Positions 21,895 through 25,561 of a stretch of 25,561 nucleotides of DNA are shown piece by piece (position 1 is the first letter of the stretch; each line of letters opens with the position of its first letter). Below the pieces are notes generated by a model. That model made no database searches. It had not been told where the DNA came from and was given only the letters and a program-made list of their open reading frames with translations. The position numbers and the translations under genes were made by a program. The stretch spans positions 1 to 25,561 of the forward strand of contig CANEDJ010000020.1 of NCBI GenBank assembly GCA_947426265.1, given 5' to 3'. Source of the stretch: MGBC102946 sp022793145. Lineage in GTDB: Bacteria; Bacillota_I; Bacilli_A; RF39; UBA660.

Positions 21895-22665
21895 TTACTC
21901 TTCGTCAACAAAACTTATTGTATACTCAAAAGCTTTCGATATTTCTTCAAATAAAGAGTGAGATGCATCTAAATAAATATTCTTTATATTGTTTTTCTTG
22001 CAAAAATCATCATTATATTTGGTATCAAGAATAACATCTTGTGAACCAGATAAGCATAAAATTTTATCACTAAATTTTTCAAAAGATTCTGGAACAAAAT
22101 TTTGACATTCATTTATCATTTCCATTCCAAAACGAAAATTTTTAGCACCAACAATTGCAAATCCTTTTTCTTTTAATTCTCCATTTTCATATGCTTTTAC
22201 AATATCTTTTCCAAATATAGAATCTTTATTTAAGAAACAGCCTTCCAATGGATATAAACATGGGCTATACAAAACTATTTTTTTAGGGACTACTTCATCA
22301 TTTGATAAATAATAGCTAAGTACTGCTGCACCATAAGAAAAAGCTAAAAAACTTATATTTTTCTTATCTGGAACTTCATGTTCTATAACTTTTGCCAGTT
22401 CAGAAGCGCTTTTAGAAAGAGTAACTTCATAATCAACCCCATCACTATCTCCATGTCCTGACATATCAAATAAAACAACCTTATAATTTTTTTCCATCAA
22501 TTGAATCGCTAATTTCTGAAAGTAATTATCTTCTATCGTTCTTCCTTTTCTACATCCTGTAATGCCATGACAAAATATAATTGTAGATCTTATTATGTTT
22601 GGTGTATATGTTTCTACAAATAATTTTTCATTTTTGCCATTCAAAATTGTGAACTCTTTTTTCAT
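21895..22665 (-). CDS. Alpha/beta hydrolase, 256 aa
   Basis: A serine hydrolase of the alpha/beta fold, probably an esterase or peptidase-like enzyme of the cytoplasm. Visible are the oxyanion HG motif in STIIFCHGITGCRKG (about residue 34), VVLFDMSGHGDSDG, and the nucleophile elbow FLAFSYGAAVLSYYL, where the usual G-x-S-x-G is A-F-S-Y-G. The catalytic Asp is in LCLSGSQDVILDT and the catalytic His in YLDASHSLFEE. GAGGAG lies eight bases upstream of the ATG. It belongs to the close-packed minus-strand accessory block. The substrate is unknown. Confidence 0.88.
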   Translation of the reverse strand: MKKEFTILNGKNEKLFVETYTPNIIRSTIIFCHGITGCRKGRTIEDNYFQKLAIQLMEKNYKVVLFDMSGHGDSDGVDYEVTLSKSASELAKVIEHEVPDKKNISFLAFSYGAAVLSYYLSNDEVVPKKIVLYSPCLYPLEGCFLNKDSIFGKDIVKAYENGELKEKGFAIVGAKNFRFGMEMINECQNFVPESFEKFSDKILCLSGSQDVILDTKYNDDFCKKNNIKNIYLDASHSLFEEISKAFEYTISFVDEE

Positions 22666-22706
22666 AAGCTTCTATCTCCTCTTTTTACTTTCCCTAAAAA
22701 TAAATT

Positions 22707-23270
22707 TCATTTTAATTTTTGCTTTAATAATTGCTCCTTTTGCACTCTATAATGATCTAATAGATAGTGGAACTCTGGATTTTGTGCTAATAAATCACTT
22801 TGTTTTAATTCAAACAGCATACAAATTTCGGATTCATCAAATTTATCAAGGACCTCCTCTATTTCTTTTTCACTAAGTTTATCAAATTGTAAATCATGAT
22901 AAAAAATTAATTTAGCAACCCTTTCACTAAGTTCTTTTTCTAAATGATATTTTTCCGCAAACTCTAAAAATATTTCTTGTGACTTTTTCCAGTGATTATA
23001 AAAATGTCCTATCCCATTTTCATCTTCTGTATAGGTATATGGCTTTCCAACATCATGAAATAGTGCTGTTAACCTAATTATCAAATTGCTAGAAACCCCA
23101 TCAACAACATGAAGAATATGTTCATACACATCATAAATATGCCAATGGTTATTTTGCTCAAATCCTTTACAGAACTGTAAACTTGGAACCAAAGAAAATA
23201 TATATTCTTCATTTTCTTTTATTAATAGACTTGGCTTTTCTGATATTAAGATATCGAACAATCTTTCCAT
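22707..23270 (-). CDS. HD-domain hydrolase, 187 aa
   Basis: A metal-dependent HD-superfamily phosphohydrolase. Ligands are seen in HWHIYDVYEHILHVVDG (His near residue 50), LTALFHDVGKPYTYTED (HD pair near 72-73), and the helix with HFYNHWKKSQ, followed by LIFYHDLQFD. This arrangement resembles the HD domain attached to bacterial CCA-adding tRNA nucleotidyltransferases and small stand-alone relatives, but no nucleotidyltransferase part is present. AAAGGGG lies before the ATG. It is transcribed with its neighbours (gaps of 33-41 bases, no terminators). The specific phosphate ester is unknown. Confidence 0.88.
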   Translation of the reverse strand: MERLFDILISEKPSLLIKENEEYIFSLVPSLQFCKGFEQNNHWHIYDVYEHILHVVDGVSSNLIIRLTALFHDVGKPYTYTEDENGIGHFYNHWKKSQEIFLEFAEKYHLEKELSERVAKLIFYHDLQFDKLSEKEIEEVLDKFDESEICMLFELKQSDLLAQNPEFHYLLDHYRVQKEQLLKQKLK

Positions 23271-23303
23271 AATATAACCCCTTTAAAATTATTTTATATT
23301 TCA

Positions 23304-23714
23304 TTAACCTATCAAATCAAGATTTTCATTGATAACGATAGAATTAAATCCAGAAAGTTCATCATATAACATTCTTTCTGGAATATCGTGATATAAATAA
23401 ATTTTCTTATTATTTTTAAAAGCTTCATAAATTTCAATAAATATTGCCCCACCAATATAATTTTTGATACCACGTTTTTCGTAGTTTAAACACAATACTG
23501 CATCCACACTTTTAATTTTGTCTTCGCTCATTTTAAAAAGCTTTTTTTCTAATTCAACATGTGCTTCATGTCCTTGCTCTAAAATTTCTTTTTCTAAGGT
23601 TGGATTTTCATAAGTATTTAGCATCACTAATTCAAATCCTTTTTTCTCCAAATATTCTTTGATTGGTGGAATTCTATCATAAAATGATGCACTTGATATA
23701 ATAAATACTTTTAT
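23304..23714 (-). CDS. Nucleoside 2-deoxyribosyltransferase-like protein with apparent ATA start
   Basis: The sequence resembles the small Rossmann-like nucleoside 2-deoxyribosyltransferase superfamily: an opening strand KVFIISSASFYDRIPPIKEY, then KKGFELVMLNTYENPT, SVDAVLCLNYEKRGIKNYIG, GGAIFIEIYEAF and KKIYLYHDIPE. Without the first 21 codons the essential first strand would be lost, so the real start must be upstream of the in-frame TTG at 23651. The only well-placed codon is ATA at 23712-23714, five bases after a perfect AGGAGG (23720-23725). No ATG exists in this frame. Either ATA is used (136 aa) or an ATG was mutated and the gene is silenced. AGGAGG overlaps the stop of the upstream 540-aa gene, so coupling is likely. 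Confidence 0.75.
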   Translation of the reverse strand: MKVFIISSASFYDRIPPIKEYLEKKGFELVMLNTYENPTLEKEILEQGHEAHVELEKKLFKMSEDKIKSVDAVLCLNYEKRGIKNYIGGAIFIEIYEAFKNNKKIYLYHDIPERMLYDELSGFNSIVINENLDLIG

Positions 23715-23725
23715 AACTTCCTCCT
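23712..23725 (-). promoter_or_regulatory. Perfect ribosome binding site before an ATA codon
   Basis: On the minus strand AGGAGG (23720-23725) is followed by AAGTT and ATA (23712-23714). The reading frame continues into the conserved first strand of the nucleoside-deoxyribosyltransferase-like protein. This is what decides the start of that gene. Confidence 0.6.
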
Positions 23726-25346
23726 ATGACTGCCTTTTCATCTCTTCCATCTGCTTTACTTTAACTTTGTTTTTTTCTTCTGCTTTCTCTAGTTGCTTCT
23801 CCATTTCCTCTATCTGTTTTTGCTTTTCAAGAAGCTTTAATTCCATTGCTTCTAATTTAGTTCTCATTTCATCATATTCCTGAAATGAAACTTTCCCATA
23901 AAATTCTCTTTCTATATCTTCTTTTAAACCTTTAACTTGAGTTAATGAATCTATCACCATATTATTAAGTTGTTTTAAAGCCATTTGCTCACCATATATT
24001 GCTTTTGCAAAGTCTTTCCACTCAATATAAACATGTGCCTCTTTAGTAGGTTTAAGACTGTTTCGAATTCCACGAATACTATTACCAATGAGTGTAAGCC
24101 CTAATGCAGTTCCAAAAACTCGTTTTTTTGAAAACGGAATCGTAAATATTCCTAGTGCAAAAGTTAAAACATGCTCTAATAAACGATGAATTCCTCTGAA
24201 ATGATATTCTATTCTTCTAGTAACATCTACTTTCCCAATCTTTTCATTTAGCCTTTTCAAATAATTTTTTTGTCTTTCCAATTCCGCTTTAATTATAATT
24301 TCAGCTTCTTTGCTTAACTCTAATTTGGATCGATAAAGTTTCAATTTAGGACTTTTCTTTTCTTCCAATTTATTATTTTCATTTTCTGTTTTTGTTGCTG
24401 GTACTTTGTTTCCAATATCTATCTTTTTACCAGTTGATATATTACGATTTACTGTTTCACCATTATTTTTCTTTTTATCAGATTTATCTTTTCTATTACT
24501 TTGAAGACTCTTTTGAAATAATGCTGGAAAAGCAATTAAAGTTCCTCCTGCTGCAGTTGCAACTATTGCACTTGTTTTCAAAGAAATTTGATTAGTAGAA
24601 GGCAATTCTTTAGTTGGAGTCTCGATTCTTTCACGTGAACGATTCTTTTGATTATCTAGAGGACTTGGGTTTTCATTTTTTGATTTTGTGTTCTCTTTCA
24701 TATTCAATACAGTAGAGTTTTTTAACGCCTTTTCTACACGTTCAAGTTCTTGCTTACAAATAATTTCTGTTTCTTCTAAAATTTTAACATTATCTTGAAG
24801 CGTTCTTTTCTTATTGATATCTCTCACTAAAGTAGTGTTGAGACGTTTAGGAACTTTTTTAGCAATTGTTTGATACTCTATTTGTAGCATTTCTATTCTA
24901 TGTAAGTCTTGCTCCAACTTTTTCTTTTTCTTTTCCAAATCCTCTAGAGCAGTTGGTTTCATATCTTGCTTTGCTTTTGCAACTACAACTGTAGTTTCCG
25001 TTTCTATTTGTGCTAATTTTTTTTCTAATTGGACTTCTTCGCCTATTCCAACTTTAGGCTTTTCTTCAATTATCTCGATTACTCGATCAGGTTTCTTTCC
25101 AACTGGTGATAATTGAACTACAATTCCTTCTTTTTTCTGTAATATAGCAGGCGCCTTAGAAAGCTTCCATCGCCTTCTATCCCTCACACCAACTACTTCT
25201 TCAATTACTTTCTTTTGTGATTCTAGCAATTGTTTTCTTTTCAATAATTGAGCTTCTTTTCTCTTCTTACGTTTTTCTCTCCATATTCGAATTAACCAAA
25301 ATTGATACACTCGATTTTTTACTGATCCTTTTGCCCCAAACATCAT
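23724..25346 (-). CDS. Membrane-associated coiled-coil protein, 540 aa
   Basis: I do not recognise a family. The N terminus is strongly basic (WREKRKKRKEAQLLKRKQLL). It is followed by charged helical stretches with coiled-coil character (about residues 140-215), a polar Asn/Ser/Lys linker, a hydrophobic segment at about 252-273 (SAIVATAAGGTLIAFPALF), and another polar linker. A second hydrophobic region lies at about 390-422 (VLTFALGIFTIPF, then VFGTALGLTLIGNSI). The last 90 residues are a classic coiled coil (KLLEKQKQIEEMEKQLEKAE). It is the first gene of the minus-strand accessory run and has an extended -10 promoter. Two ATGs are adjacent (25346, 25343), and the ribosome binding site is weak (GGTGAT). 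Architecture suggests a membrane-bound scaffold; that is inference. Confidence 0.78.
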   Translation of the reverse strand: MMFGAKGSVKNRVYQFWLIRIWREKRKKRKEAQLLKRKQLLESQKKVIEEVVGVRDRRRWKLSKAPAILQKKEGIVVQLSPVGKKPDRVIEIIEEKPKVGIGEEVQLEKKLAQIETETTVVVAKAKQDMKPTALEDLEKKKKKLEQDLHRIEMLQIEYQTIAKKVPKRLNTTLVRDINKKRTLQDNVKILEETEIICKQELERVEKALKNSTVLNMKENTKSKNENPSPLDNQKNRSRERIETPTKELPSTNQISLKTSAIVATAAGGTLIAFPALFQKSLQSNRKDKSDKKKNNGETVNRNISTGKKIDIGNKVPATKTENENNKLEEKKSPKLKLYRSKLELSKEAEIIIKAELERQKNYLKRLNEKIGKVDVTRRIEYHFRGIHRLLEHVLTFALGIFTIPFSKKRVFGTALGLTLIGNSIRGIRNSLKPTKEAHVYIEWKDFAKAIYGEQMALKQLNNMVIDSLTQVKGLKEDIEREFYGKVSFQEYDEMRTKLEAMELKLLEKQKQIEEMEKQLEKAEEKNKVKVKQMEEMKRQS

Positions 25347-25360
25347 CCATCACCGCATTT

Positions 25361-25369
25361 ATTATAGCA
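25361..25369 (-). promoter_or_regulatory. Extended -10 promoter of the 540-aa gene
   Basis: On the minus strand TGCTATAAT (25361-25369) is a consensus extended -10 element. A weak TTACTT lies 17 bases upstream. It may drive the whole run of genes down to rbgA and the sigma factor, since no convincing terminator interrupts it. Confidence 0.7.
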
Positions 25370-25422
25370 TGTATCTTATCATGAAGTAAATTGATTAAAG
25401 ATTTTATTTAAACCATTATACA

Positions 25423-25452
25423 TAAAAAAAGAGATTTATCCTCTCCTTTGTT
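25423..25452 (-). terminator. Terminator of a gene to the right of the window
   Basis: On the minus strand AAAGGAGAG, a 7-base loop, and CTCTTTTTTT form a 9-bp stem with two G-T pairs followed by T residues. It would end a minus-strand transcript coming from beyond 25561. Confidence 0.65.
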
Positions 25453-25561
25453 TTGCTACTGCTAATCTTATTAGCAAGCACTTTTCCGGTCCAAGCTCAT
25501 CGCTACTGTAGCGTTACAATAGATGTGACACCTTTTATATACAAAAAAGCAATAAGTCGTA
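25453..25561 (-). other. Unassigned, hairpin-rich end of window
   Basis: This segment has perfect short inverted repeats: CGCTAC-T-GTAGCG (about 25501-25513) and GCTAAT-CTT-ATTAGC (about 25461-25475). It leads directly into the terminator at 25423-25452 on the minus strand. Two minus-strand frames are open from the window edge, one ending RLIAFLYIKGVTSIVTLQ then stop. It is either the 3' end of a gene plus its trailer or the 3' part of a structured RNA. I cannot identify it. Confidence 0.35.

Noticed and set aside
25440..25520. T-box or other riboswitch at the right edge
   Set aside because: GGACCGGAAAAG loosely recalls the T-box motif, but the conserved bases and antiterminator layout are absent, and it lies at a transcript's 3' end.

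Overview
The window comes from a low-GC, AT-rich member of the Bacillota (class Bacilli), probably an uncultured, gut-type, compact-genome lineage. The evidence is the strong A+T bias, consensus -35/-10 promoters, AGGAGG-type ribosome binding sites, use of UGA as a stop, a SigH-like sigma factor, RlmB, Mini-RNase III and RbgA in a Bacillus-like order, and a bacterial pyruvate phosphate dikinase. The exact taxon is inference. Nearly everything after the first 1 kb lies on the minus strand.

Layout. 1-261: the end of a tRNA operon (CAU and Leu-UAG tRNAs) with its terminator. 320-991 (+): a YpgQ-type HD phosphohydrolase, followed by a frameshifted AbiTii-like remnant. 1416-1835 (-): an orphan small gene with its own promoter and terminator. 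1979-8578 (-): a surface-protein locus of two paralogous proteins, each with a membrane anchor, a pilin-like domain and tandem two-cysteine repeats, plus a 924-aa single-pass membrane protein co-transcribed with one of them. 8657-13475 (-): housekeeping genes (small Smr protein, PfkB-family sugar/nucleoside kinase, pyruvate phosphate dikinase, XerC-like recombinase). 13534-16303 (-): an unknown 347-aa protein and two paralogous acidic coiled-coil proteins. 16412-18983 (-): sigma-H-like factor, rlmB, mrnC and rbgA, which overlap one another.

18998-25346 (-) is an accessory block fused, with no clear terminator, to the front of the rbgA operon. In transcription order it holds a 540-aa membrane coiled-coil protein, a nucleoside-deoxyribosyltransferase-like gene with an apparent ATA start, an HD hydrolase, an alpha/beta hydrolase, a frameshifted GNAT gene, a CYTH-domain protein, and a RhuM gene overlapping a possible ADP-ribosyltransferase-like gene. 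The RhuM/ART pair is flanked by two diverged copies of the 5' end of rbgA: the functional one (18925-18999) and a decayed one (about 20600-20668). This suggests a cassette that inserted at, and rebuilt, the start of an essential ribosome-assembly gene. It is the most interesting signal here, together with the pilin-like repeat-protein locus.

In several genes the stop codon sits inside the terminator hairpin, and one promoter overlaps the preceding terminator, which fits a compacted genome.
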